Of a DNA stretch of 23,580 bases, positions 1-8,584 are shown piece by piece. The stretch comes from Protostelium mycophagum (taxonomy: Eukaryota > Evosea > Variosea > Protosteliida > Protosteliaceae): NCBI GenBank assembly GCA_002081555.1, contig KV921006.1, positions 1-23,580 of the forward strand, read 5' to 3'. The notes under the pieces are model-generated. The model ran no database searches. It was not told the origin of the DNA and saw nothing but the letters and a program-made list of their open reading frames with translations. Numbering within the stretch: position 1 is the first letter of the stretch; each line of letters begins with the position of its first letter. Made by a program: the position numbers and the translations under genes.

Positions 1-1
1 C

Positions 2-364
2 AATGGGCTCCTTAGTACACTAGAGGAATTCCAATTAGAAACAGAGGACATCATATTTTAGCAGAATAATGATCCCAAACATACCTCTAAACTAGCCACC
101 AAGTGGTTCCAAGATCAGAACATCACTTTACTATCCTGGCCTGCACAATCCTCTGTCTTGAATCCCATTGAACATCTGTGGGGGATCTTGAAGAGGAAAA
201 TATATGATTATGAGTTCCCAGCTGAGGGAGTGGATGAGATCTGGCAGAGAGCTGCAGAGGCTTGGTCTAGGATCACTCCTGAAGAGGTCCAGAACCTTAT
301 TAGCAGCATGCCAAGAAGAATAGCTGCTGTAATCAGAGCTAAAGGTGGTCATACTAAATATTAA
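2..364 (+). pseudogene. Tc1/mariner transposase, 3' part, one in-frame TAG
   Basis: The frame beginning at base 2 encodes the C-terminal half of a Tc1-type DDE transposase, which cuts and pastes its own element in the nucleus. Visible family marks are NNDPKHTS (family form DNDPKHTS, with the second catalytic Asp region), SVLNPIEHLWG with the third acidic residue region, and the C-terminal end AVIRAKGGHTKY followed by TAA. A TAG at 59-61 sits where the family has the first Gln of FQQDNDPKHTS, so this copy is probably dead (CAG to TAG), unless TAG is read through. The N-terminal DNA-binding part lies outside the window. Downstream, 370-385 (GGAGTCAAAAGTGTCC) resembles the inner end of a Tc1 inverted repeat. 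Family call is secure; inactivity is inferred. Confidence 0.9.
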
Positions 365-682
365 GATAAAGGAGTCAAAAGTGTCCGGATGTGATTATAT
401 TGAGTTCACACCATATGCATTGTCATAAAAATTTGATTTTTGACACTGACATGTATCTGACTGCACATTATTAAACGATGAAGACAAAAAAATTGAAAGA
501 TTGTGATGAAAATAACAAAGTGTTTATATATATATTTTAAAGAGTAGTAAAAGAAGTGAATATTTTTGTGAAAAAAAGTAGAATTATTTTAGTTGTATAC
601 AAAAAGGAATCAAGTGTTTAGGGTGAAATGGATTATGATAGAATGAGAGGGGATTTTAATAAAGTGTTTGAAAAAGAAAAAT
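365..682. other. AT-rich tail behind the transposase, no gene seen
   Basis: This stretch is strongly A-rich and holds no convincing reading frame. The first 20 bases may belong to the 3' terminal region of the Tc1 element, but the matching 5' terminal repeat is outside the window, so the end of the element cannot be fixed. Confidence 0.5.
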
Positions 683-1519
683 TTATAAAGAAGTATGGTT
701 GACTATGGCATTTCTGAGAGAAGGAGGGCAGGATTGGATGACATCGATGATGTTCTTGTGAGTGAAGTCGGCGTCGGTGAGTTCAACAACAAAAGCAGAG
801 AGGTTTCTGGTGGTATTGGCGCCGATCTTATGAAGAGCAGAGCGTAGTATGTCTGGAATTGGATGTGTAGAGCGGAATGAAGAGTATGCCTAGATTTTCA
901 ATCCAGAGTGATTGGACCTCCTGTTGGAGCGAGTATAGATATCTGGGCCATATTGAGATTGAAGGATCTCAGAGTCTACATTGGTGGAAGATCTTGGGTT
1001 GGGTTGAAGGGAGAGACCGGTAACAGTGATGACACCCTCAGGCCAAGAGAATAGAAAACGCCTAGAGTTGGATCTGGGAGGAAGAGCAAGCTAAAAAAAC
1101 TTAGAAAATATATGAGAGAATAATACTTACAGGTATGGGAAAATCTTGAGTGAGGTCAATGGTATTGCGATTTATACGGCTGACAGGAGGAGGGCGCCTG
1201 GGAGCAGGAGGAGGGAATCTGGCAGTAGTGTGATAAACATGAGCATCGAATGAGGAGAAGTCTAAAGGAGGGGAAGAAGGGAAAGATCAAGAGCGTCCTT
1301 GACATCAGAATCCTCATATTCCTCAGTGTCATAATCCATAGGATCGACAGGATCGATGTAGTCCATGTCATCGTCAGGGTAGAAGGAAGGAGAATTAGGT
1401 GAGTAAGAGTAAGGGTTGGAAGGTAAGCAAAGTCTGATGGGGGAAACAGAAGCAGGAGAGGCGGAAATTTCCTCGTCGTTGGAATCGATGACCTCAAGCT
1501 GATCGTGTTTGTGTCCCAC
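683..1519 (-). pseudogene. degenerate two-to-three-exon gene, acidic N-part
   Basis: Read on the minus strand, an acidic Ser/Pro/Asp-rich segment (1519-1290, with DDDMDYIDPVDPMDYD) is followed by a Pro-rich segment (1261-1131, ending TIDLTQDFPIP), then a 40-bp intron (GTAAGT at 1130, pyrimidine-rich TTTTTTTAG ending 1091), then a long open exon to a TAA at 685-683. That last exon contains PEGVITVTGLSLQPNPRS and ELTDADFTHKNIIDVIQ and is interrupted once by TAG at 892-890 (KI*AYSS). The junction near 1290-1261 needs either a poorly matched donor or a frameshift; CTCCTTTAG ending 1262 is a good acceptor. The start is unknown because an in-frame TGA precedes the acidic segment. The family is not recognised. 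IDLTQD resembles a short acidic SUMO-interaction-like motif, but that is speculative. Confidence 0.5.
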
Positions 1520-1592
1520 TTGGAGAGCATGCCCTCAAAGACTCCAAGGCGTTGAATACACCACTCGTTTTTAATTACATGAACTCGGGAGG
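1515..1592. repeat. end fragment of dispersed repeat A
   Basis: The sequence TCCCACTTGGAGAGCATGCC and the following bases up to the TTACATGAACTC run are nearly identical to the ends of the long repeat copies at 9229-9283 and 19316-19390, all in the same orientation. Here the fragment lies between two minus-strand coding segments, so it may be the seam of an insertion or rearrangement. Confidence 0.75.
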
Positions 1593-2000
1593 AGCCATGA
1601 GGTCGGTGTCGGTATCAATACCATGAGTTTCACCGAGATTAAGAAATGAAACATCAAAATTCATGAGGTCGGTGTCGGTATCAAGACCATAAGTATCACA
1701 GAGATCAAGGGGAAGTTGGGATGAATCCTTGTTCTCATCAGGAAGACTCTCTGTTGCAAGGCCACCTCACTCATATTGTTCTTGTATACATAAATACAGA
1801 TGTCTGAAAAATTTATCATTATTTTCAGTGAATTTTTTTACCGCAGAATAAGACGTCTTTTGTTGGATCTCAGATTGTCTTCTCCCATTGAATGTGTCTG
1901 GAATAAATGGTGGAATGACTCCTTTCCTTGATTTGAATATAAGTTGAGATTGCCAAAGGTCCGATAGACTTGGTGTTGTAAAATCATATGGATGTACCAT
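1576..2000 (-). pseudogene. unknown ORF with internal DTDTDLM duplication
   Basis: A minus-strand frame opens with ATG at 2000, gives about 77 residues (begins MVHPYDFTTPSLSDLW), meets TGA at 1766-1764, and continues in the same frame for about 62 more residues to TAA. The second part contains a duplicated acidic block, YGLDTDTDLM and HGIDTDTDLM, about 65 bases apart in the DNA, and ends MAPPEFM. The lone TGA could be a CGA-to-TGA change. It lies just upstream of the acidic gene at 683-1519 and on the same strand, so the two may be pieces of one former gene. No family is recognised. Confidence 0.45.
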
Positions 2001-2952
2001 AGAGATTGTCGGAACACAGTAAGGTTACCGTAAAATTTTTGTTCCGATACAGTACCATAACGTGTTCCGATTTTGTTCTGTCACTCTTTAATGTACCATG
2101 AGCAAAACAAAAACTTCCATCATCAGAATCTCTGTGTGTTGAATATATGAACTCCATATTGTCTATATTTCAATCACTTTGCCTCTATGTACATCTATAA
2201 TTCTGTAATTTCAGTTGAATATATGAAGATGGAATGAAATGCCTCAGTCTACAACCGTAAATAAATCCTCACAAAGCTCTTCTACAACTCTATTGCCCAG
2301 GAAGAGCCAAAACTACAGACAACACAACACACACCTTAAGACATGAGAGAATGCCAAGAACAGATCACCAAAGAGGATGAGACCAAAACCAGTGCAAAGG
2401 TGAGAGTTCAATCCCATTGCTCTCATTCTCACATCTCAGCAGACTTCCTCTAATGATCTCTCTGCTAATGCCCAAATGATCTCTCCAACACTGCCGAAAT
2501 ACATGAGAGGAACCCCACCAGTGAAGGTCTTCCATCTTTTTGTGTCATTTCTATAAAAAAATAGAGAGCCCGCGCACCCAGGAGACCTCCTGTTTCTATG
2601 CTCAAGAACCCTCTCTCCAAAAACTTGAACAGAAACAAAACTGCTGTCCTGAGAGAGGAAATACTTACCAAGGACGAGGAGGAAGTCCAGAAGACTGGCG
2701 ATGCCCCCGCACAAACTTGTTTGAGAGAGTAAAGGGAAGAGAAGTGCACTCGAAGGTCTTGTCTTTTGGCCATCTGTGTGATCAGGCGAAATCATTGTCG
2801 CCAAAATGTCAGCACGGGACCCTTGGGAAAAGACTGAAGTTTTCTCTCAGTTTTCTTTCACTCCCTCCCGTCAATTAAATTACGTATGCAAGTCATGAAC
2901 CAAAGTTCTTCAGTCCAATAATTTGTCGTTCTAGGGTGCTGTTTGCCGCTGC
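2001..2952. other. no supported gene; overlapping antisense ORFs
   Basis: Bases 2001-2430 hold nothing clear apart from repeated GTACCAT and GTTCCGAT words. From 2436 to 2880 both strands carry overlapping open frames of 100-120 codons. A GTAAGT on the minus strand near 2670 could be a donor, but none of the frames resembles a known family or clearly wins over the others, so no gene is called. Confidence 0.4.
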
Positions 2953-3624
2953 GTGTCACCATATAATCTCATCCTCTTCACTTATCAGCAGGTGCCAGCA
3001 TTTGTGGCAAACAACGACACTTGTTCGAGATTCACTCCATGTCTAAGATCAAAGACCCGGGGTGAATCCTTACTAGCTTTCTTGGTTCAGGTTTTTGGAA
3101 AATGGGACGTTTGTGCTGTTATAAATAGAAACGAGACCATTCTACAATGGTTTGAAGCCGTGGGAAACAGACACACAAACGCCACAAGCGACACTTCGAC
3201 ATCACACAACCAAGAGTATACGAAACAAAGAGAATGGAAACAGGTAATTATCTCAGTTATCTATTTCTACATCAACTAATCGAACAGACCATGACAAATG
3301 GGCTGGAAAAGGAGGGCTCCCATCCGAAGAACCTCTTCAAGATATGGACCCAGTCTCGTCTGAGCTGATTGAAGCATATGGAGTTCGAAATCGATAACAG
3401 CTGTCAAGTGACCGAGTGGAGAGAAGATGATGTCCAGGAACTTCTCAGAAGACTTGAACAATAAAGAACCGCTAAAAACAGAATTATCTGAATTTCTAAC
3501 AGCGCCTGGTCTTGAAGAACTCTGCTTCCATTTTGAAATTGAAGGTCAAGAGATGACCGGATTCAACACTCTTAATTTTTTATATACTGGAGATGTCCAC
3601 CTGCCAGGTCTGGTGGATTCATAA
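2953..3624 (+). CDS. possible two-exon gene with a SAM-like segment
   Basis: An open frame at 2953-3243 ends REWKQ directly before a GTAATT donor; the intron 3244-3287 (44 bp) ends in CGAACAG. Beyond it all three frames are partly open. Frame 0 reads TEWREDDVQELLRRLEQ, and from 3427 frame 1 reads APGLEELCFHFEIEGQEM then GFNTLNFL to TAA at 3622-3624. Together these resemble the helix pattern of a SAM protein-interaction domain (W..EDV..LL, then GL..L...F.IEGQ), but they lie in different frames, so an unseen intron or a frameshift is needed. This is a weak call: frame use, start and family are uncertain, and it may be a pseudogene. Confidence 0.3.
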
Positions 3625-3806
3625 AAAATTATTAACACTTCTGGTGGTGATTGCTTAACTTCAACTTTTTCGCGTTTTCAAGTTTTGGACAAGGCACCAG
3701 GCATCATGATGGCATTTTAACAAAGAATAATTATCAATTCTGATGTGTACAGGATTTGAACTATGCAGCACTGGAGCTGTGGCAGAAATATTTATTTCCC
3801 GATAAA

Positions 3807-4381
3807 TTAGGCCTTCTTGACGGCCTTCTTGGCGGGGATCTTGCCGGGGGGAACTACAACAGTGCGCATATTAGTGTCTTACTGGGCACTAAAAATAGTT
3901 CATAATTATGAACTATTTTAATATTTATTTCTTCCTCAACTTTTTTTCTTTGAAAAGATTTTTTGCAACGGAAAAAATATTGAAAAAAACATACGTGCTT
4001 CTCTTCACTGCAGGTGTGATCTCTCTTGTATCCGCTAAATTGGTCGCGTCTATGTCGATTTTGTTGAGTTCTGGCTGGGCGCTTAAATCATTTCAGATTT
4101 TTTAAACTTTTTTCAAAAGTTCTTCTCCAATTCCAAGTCCAGAGAAAAACAACATTCAAGATTTTGAAGAACATACGTGCGTTTCTTGGATGCAGCCGCA
4201 TAGAGTGTAACCTCTTTTTGGTCTGTTTTCAAACCGGTCACATTGACTCTGAGTTCTGGCTAGGGGCTAAAAATAGTTGAGATTTTTTTCAATGTTTTCC
4301 AAAAAAAATCTGAATTTCTCCTACAGAGAACAATAATCGAAAATGATGATAGTGAAACATACGTGCTTCTTTTAACTGCGT
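3807..4381 (-). pseudogene. minus-strand gene of duplicated exon modules, Lys-rich C-terminus
   Basis: On the minus strand there are repeated 30-codon exons, each starting and ending in phase 2 and followed by a GTATGT donor. The partial module 4381-4363 ends AVKRS; exon 4266-4177 contains PELRVNVTGLKTDQKEV; exon 4081-3995 contains AQPELNKIDIDATNLADT and ends AVKRS; the last exon 3888-3807 ends KIPAKKAVKKA and TAA. The two central exons are clear duplicates (both begin PEL after the splice). Exon 3 has CAG where exon 2 has TAG at 4262-4260, and the last exon has TAA immediately after its AQ. AATAAA lies behind the stop at 3796-3791. Two in-frame stops suggest a decayed gene. The family is not recognised; the basic tail would suit a nucleic-acid-binding or ribosomal-type C-terminus, which is only a guess. 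Confidence 0.5.
4134..4380. repeat. perfect direct repeat, copy 1 (247 bp)
   Basis: Every base from 4134 to 4380 matches 23334-23580, exactly 19,200 bases away and in the same orientation. It covers exon 2, its two flanking introns and the start of exon 1 of the modular minus-strand gene. The sequence upstream (4090-4133) is only loosely similar to 23290-23333. Confidence 0.97.
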
Positions 4382-4399
4382 ATGTTTCACATCAATAAA

Positions 4400-4820
4400 A
4401 TTAAAACTTGAGATATCTCATAAAGGATCAAATGTTGAAATGAGGAGGGCTGGAAATAAAAGTCCACTTTGTTCTTGTGTATTTATGATTAATCATAAAT
4501 ATGATCAATAAGAATTCTGATTTATAATATAATTGAGATTTAATTAAGCTCATTTATTTATGGCCTCTGATAGGGATTTAAGCATATGCTAATTGGAGAG
4601 AACAAGTCTGAGACAGTGTAAATGTATGCTCTATTGATTAAACATCAACTTACTCTCCAAATGGTGCACTAATCGTGTAGATGGTACCCCTTTACGAGTG
4701 CGTAAGACAGATTATTCTACAATCATAGTTTTTTGTCTTCTACAATGTTGTTTGCTTGCACAATCTTTTCATACAAATGAAAGTGAATTGTTGTAGACGC
4801 TCAATTTTCAAAACTGACAC
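4400..4820. other. AT-rich intergenic stretch
   Basis: Mostly A/T with short direct and palindromic words such as TTATGATTAATCATAA near 4482. No coding segment or RNA gene was recognised. It may hold the promoter of the coiled-coil gene that follows. Confidence 0.5.
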
Positions 4821-6271
4821 TTGATGAGTGGTACAACTCGGCAAATAAAAAACCCAGTACTTGTGCTCCGGTGGAGTTGTGAAAGCAATTCGCTTACGGG
4901 ATGGTGTCCTTGTCAGTTTAGAAAAGAAGACATGCACACACAAATGGACAGTCAACTGAGTTGTTGTATAAGAACTTGGACGAATGGATCTCAGAGTAAA
5001 ATGTATCCTCCAATGTGCCCCTTGCACAGACTCTCAATCTATAAAACATTCAAAACCATCAACAAGAAACTCGCTGCACGCTGCAATCTGGGAGGATACA
5101 ACACCTTAATGGCTTATATGATGTTCATCACTCCCTTCTTGGTACCACTTCGCTCCTTAGAAGCAAGAAAAGTAGTCCAGATGCCTCACCAAATACAAAT
5201 GAATTCAGACGGAAACCTGGTATTTCGTCTCTACTTCCTCCACGTGTCGAAAAGTAAAACCAAGGCCACCGAAACTCTCTTTTTGAAAGAAGTGAGCTGA
5301 TCGACAAGAGGTTGCAGACATAGTTTAATGTCACTTGCAGCAATATTACGAACGGACCCAACTTGAAGAGGAAAACAAGAGAATAATTGTAGAGGAGGAA
5401 AAGAAGAGAATCGTAGAGGAGGAGAGGAGAATTGTAGAGGAGGAGAGGAGAATTGTAGAGAAGGAGAAGAAGAGAATTGTAGAGGAGGAAAAGATGAGAA
5501 TTGTAGAGGAGGAAAAGAAGAGAATTCTAGAAAAGGAGAGAAGAGTCGTAGAGGAGGAGAAGAGAATTGTAGAGGAGGAAAACAGGAGAAGGGCAGAGGA
5601 ATGGAGAAGAATCGCAGAAGCGCAGAAGAAGATTGCAGAAGCGGAGGAGAAAATCGCAAAGGCACAAAAGGAAATCAAAGAGGAAAATAAGCGAAGAGTG
5701 GAGGAGAAGACAATTGCAGAGGCACAGAAGAAAATTGAAGAAGAAAAGAGAAAGGAAATCGAAGAGGAAAATAAGAGGAGAGTGAAGGAAAATAACAGAA
5801 TCGCAGAGGCGCAGAAGAAGATTGAAGAAGAAGAGAGGAGAGAGGAAATTGAAGAGCAAAGGAGACAAGATGAGAGGATGAAAGAGGAAAAAATAGCTCA
5901 TGAGAAGAGAAAGGCAGACCATCGAACACTTTTAGGTGAGTAGAGAGGTATTCACAGAGTTTCTGCAAAATACCTCACCCCATCACAATTTCGTGCACTT
6001 TTTGGAGGTCTTTGGCAGAGAGCGAACAATATTTTTTCTATTTTTCAATAAATCTCTGTTGTTCCATTGCTGCATCACGCAGCAACGAACCTACCCATGT
6101 TTTTTGCGCAATCAATGACACTGATGCTTTTAGCTATGTTCGCATCCAGTGATGATGAAAACTCTGATGGGAATGATGATGAATATTTTAATGGGCGCAT
6201 CGTATTCGACAATCCATTATCATCAGGTTCCAAAATATTTAATTAAATGTTTCATTTCAGAACAAGAATGA
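4821..6271 (+). CDS. charged single-helix / coiled-coil protein, 4 exons proposed
   Basis: The central exon (5341-5935) encodes about 198 residues that are nearly all E, K, R, I and V. The first 80 are near-perfect 7-8 residue repeats of the type RIVEEEKK, then IAEAQKKI-type repeats; this predicts a long stable single alpha helix or coiled coil. Acceptor TTGCAG (to 5340) and donor G|GTGAGT (5936) are strong. Phase fits an upstream exon ending LKE at 5291 (donor GTGAGC, intron 49 bp), a third exon 6134-6226 (acidic SSDDENSDGNDDEYF), and a tiny last exon 6261-6271 that ends EQE and TGA after a 34-bp intron. Exon 1 is the least certain: another frame is also open across 5048-5257. The helix is a spacer or self-association element in known proteins; no enzyme domain is seen. 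The stop overlaps the PARP start codon (ATGA). Confidence 0.55.
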
Positions 6272-7610
6272 ATTTGAAAGATAAGAGGCTGATCAGTTCA
6301 GGGTCCATTGCTCTTCAGAAGAAACCTTGTACTGACGCTCATGAAACCATCATCATTGAGGATGATGTAAGTAGACTCTACCACACATAAAAAATGTGCT
6401 TCAGATATTCATCTGACCTTGTGTCAGGTAATTTCAGACAAAGAACCGACCACCGCGCGTGGTATGAACTCTGACCACGAGGACGATGACGAAGACGACA
6501 ATTGGAGTTCAGAAAAAGTTGAAAAATTCAGAGCGTATAAGAAACGGGAGATAGAAGCACAGGAGAGAGAAAGATTCTTGGATGAAGAACAAAAACGCTT
6601 GGACGAACAAAAAATGCAACAGACAGAATTTGCAAAAGAACTAGAGCCAAAAAGAGAAATTGCGGACGGAATGTATAAAGATGCTTTGAGCCGACAGGTT
6701 GGTCAGACACAAATATGATTGAGATCGTCTCACAAAGAAAAGAATGCAGTGGCGAATACAGAAGCAGAATTTACAAAATTAGCCCAAAGCATTGTTATAG
6801 CTATGATCACGCAGCCAAATACTTCGACGAGTCGGGATCAGATGAGAGACGGAGTCTTCTTTATAACAAAATCCAATAGGACCCAATCAAAAGCTTACGA
6901 AAACATCTTTGCCGAGGTGACTCATCGAAAACGATCTGATCTGATCAAGCCCAGGTATCCACTCGATTTTACGAGACGATGAGTGTCTCCCAAGGGAATT
7001 ACACCATCACCAAAGTTGGTGTGATCAACAACACTAAGCTGCAAGCACAGTACCAAAATAAAAAGACAGAGATACACAATAAGAACATAAGATATAATCT
7101 CCGGAATCAGGCAGAACAATGGGGCTTCCATGGGACTTCAAAAGAGTCTATAAAGAGTATATCCACGGGTGGGTTTTTGCACCCGGAATATTTGAGGAAC
7201 CAACTGGGAGTGAGATTACTGGATAAGGGTTATTATGGATTTGGCATCTACTTCACAGAGTACTCAGATTATGCGTGAGCATTCCTAACTTAATACATTG
7301 TATAATATTACATTAATATTAATCATAATAGAATCAAGTTTAGTTCAAAGAGACATTCCAACCAGATTCTGCTGAGCCAGATCATCATGGGCAGGCCATA
7401 CTGGTGTCAGCAGAGGTATTTTCTCACCTTATATAAATATATATTAATATGATATATAGGATGGATGGGAAAGGTCTTATGAATGGCTTTGACACTCACA
7501 TATCACCAGAAGAAAAAGAAATCGTTGTATTTCATCCAGCACAGATACTTCCTCGTTATATTATCACATTTGAATTAAGGCCACCAATAAGCAGGACGGA
7601 AGAGAGTTGA
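6268..7610 (+). CDS. PARP-family ADP-ribosyltransferase, complete, 6 exons
   Basis: Predicted exons are 6268-6366, 6428-6697, 6743-6916, 6955-7274, 7332-7415 and 7460-7610, giving 365 residues. Introns are 61, 45, 38, 57 and 44 bp; the second (GTTGGT..AAAAG) is weakest but removes a TGA at 6716. The N-terminal third is acidic and then coiled coil (HEDDDEDDNW, KREIEAQERERFLDEEQKR). Residues 28-35, IIIEDDVI, look like a SUMO-interaction motif. The C-terminal catalytic domain shows the H-Y-E triad: H240 in WGFHGTS, Y280 in YGFGIYF, E336 in KEIVVFHPAQILPRYII. The family transfers ADP-ribose from NAD+ to proteins or nucleic acids; Glu at the third position permits poly-ADP-ribosylation in family members. 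No WWE, BRCT or zinc-finger domain is visible. It follows the coiled-coil gene on the same strand, with a stop/start overlap. Confidence 0.85.
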
Positions 7611-7693
7611 TAAATATAAATATTCCCCTTCTCTGTGCCAGACTGAATATACAATAAGAAGCTATTTCACCGCAATACGATCTCTTTCATTTT

Positions 7694-7699
7694 AATAAA
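7694..7699 (+). promoter_or_regulatory. AATAAA polyadenylation signal of PARP gene
   Basis: AATAAA lies 84 bases after the PARP stop codon and before the glutathione S-transferase exon, a suitable distance for the end of the PARP transcript. Confidence 0.5.
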
Positions 7700-7771
7700 T
7701 TTAGTAGGGATATTGAAGGGGCTCCACCTAATCAGCCGGTCAGAATTTTTTCTCTGAACATCAATTGACAT

Positions 7772-8016
7772 GTACAAGTCGAAGTCGCAGAGAAAGGGCT
7801 GTCATTGGTTCTGTTGGTGCTCGACCGACACCTGAGCAGAAATCAATATTTTGCCGGTGACGGATTCACTCTCACTGACGCCGTCTTCATGCCCCACACT
7901 CAATACTTGCACGAGAAAGAGTTCAAGAGCATTTTCGAGAAATTCCCTCACTTTGAATTGTGGTGGTTGGGAGTCAGCGAGCGTCCTGCGTGAAGAAGGC
8001 GGTGACCGCAGAATAA
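7772..8016 (+). pseudogene. glutathione S-transferase C-terminal exon, one-base lesion
   Basis: The frame encodes the helical C-terminal domain of a cytosolic glutathione S-transferase, which binds the hydrophobic substrate in detoxification. Family marks are LDRHLSRNQYFAGDGFTLTD (the conserved loop ahead of the domain's core aspartate) and FPHFELWWLGVSERPA. The family normally continues RPAW with a basic tail. Here the codon after Ala reads TGA at 7991-7993, and if one G is restored the frame runs through KKAVTAE to TAA at 8014-8016, 12 bases before AATAAA. So a single-base deletion, or a sequencing error, truncates it. The thioredoxin-like N-terminal domain with the catalytic Tyr/Ser is not present upstream, so this is an isolated 3' exon or fragment. 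Confidence 0.8.
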
Positions 8017-8028
8017 GCAAAGCCGCAC

Positions 8029-8034
8029 AATAAA
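8029..8034 (+). promoter_or_regulatory. AATAAA polyadenylation signal of GST exon
   Basis: AATAAA follows the corrected end of the GST frame by 12 bases, which supports this being a true 3' end of that former gene. Confidence 0.5.
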
Positions 8035-8093
8035 TTGATTGTTGGGCATCTTCTGTAGTAGCGAAAATGAAAAGATGAAAATATGTATTTCAG

Positions 8094-8448
8094 CACGTGC
8101 TGTGCCGGCTCAAGATGCATTGAGTAGTATTTTGTGTGTTGATTCAGAATCTGCGCTCAAAAGTGGTGGTACTTTAATTATAAGAAAGTTATAGCTATTC
8201 TACGCGCTACACTATCTGAAAATTCAAACCACCCAGCGGGATGCCTCATTCACCAAAGAGAAATTGATGCAAAGTGTAAAACTTGCAACAGAGCCAGCAC
8301 AAAAGAAGACAAGCGAGTTGATACGGTTATTGACGCACTATCCTTCTGGGATGATCCAAGCACATTCTCTGAATTCACTCTTCACCTCCTTGACAAGGGT
8401 TGCGGAGCCTATGTGGAGCATTACGTGGCATCACGAATCAAAAACTAG
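8094..8448 (+). CDS. CARD-like death-fold protein fragment
   Basis: An exon starting after ATTTCAG at 8094 reads RAVPAQDALSSILCVDSESA; a very short intron (26-32 bp, ending TTATAG at 8194) would join it in phase to a second exon that runs to TAG at 8446-8448. The second exon reads ILRATLSENSNHPAGCLIHQ, then REIDAKCKTC, then STKEDKRVDTVIDALSFWDD, then TFSEFTLHLLDKGCGAYV. This is the CARD layout: a helix, a Leu before the ..E...I helix, T..D.R...L.D.L., then F..F...L...G. CARDs join proteins in apoptosis and innate immune signalling in animals. If no intron is removed there, a frameshift at about 8190 is needed. A related segment lies inverted at 18665-18835. No start codon is clear. Confidence 0.5.
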
Positions 8449-8584
8449 GTATTTTTAGAAATAATCATGAAGGCGCGTTCAGCAAAGTAAAGAGCTGTAG
8501 AATATTCATTTTCAGCAGAGAGAAGAATAAATTCCCGCTTTTTTTCGCACTTGAATTGGCCAAAAAGAAACCTCACAACCTGAC

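Noticed and set aside
5231-5968. Several long minus-strand ORFs, rich in Ser/Phe/Leu, opposite the coil exon
   Set aside because: They are antisense shadows of the GAG/AAG-rich repeat; the plus strand has matching splice sites and phase.
6719-6982. PARP region read as two separate genes around the TGA at 6716
   Set aside because: The same frame continues on both sides and a 45-bp GT..AG segment removes the stop, so one spliced gene is simpler.
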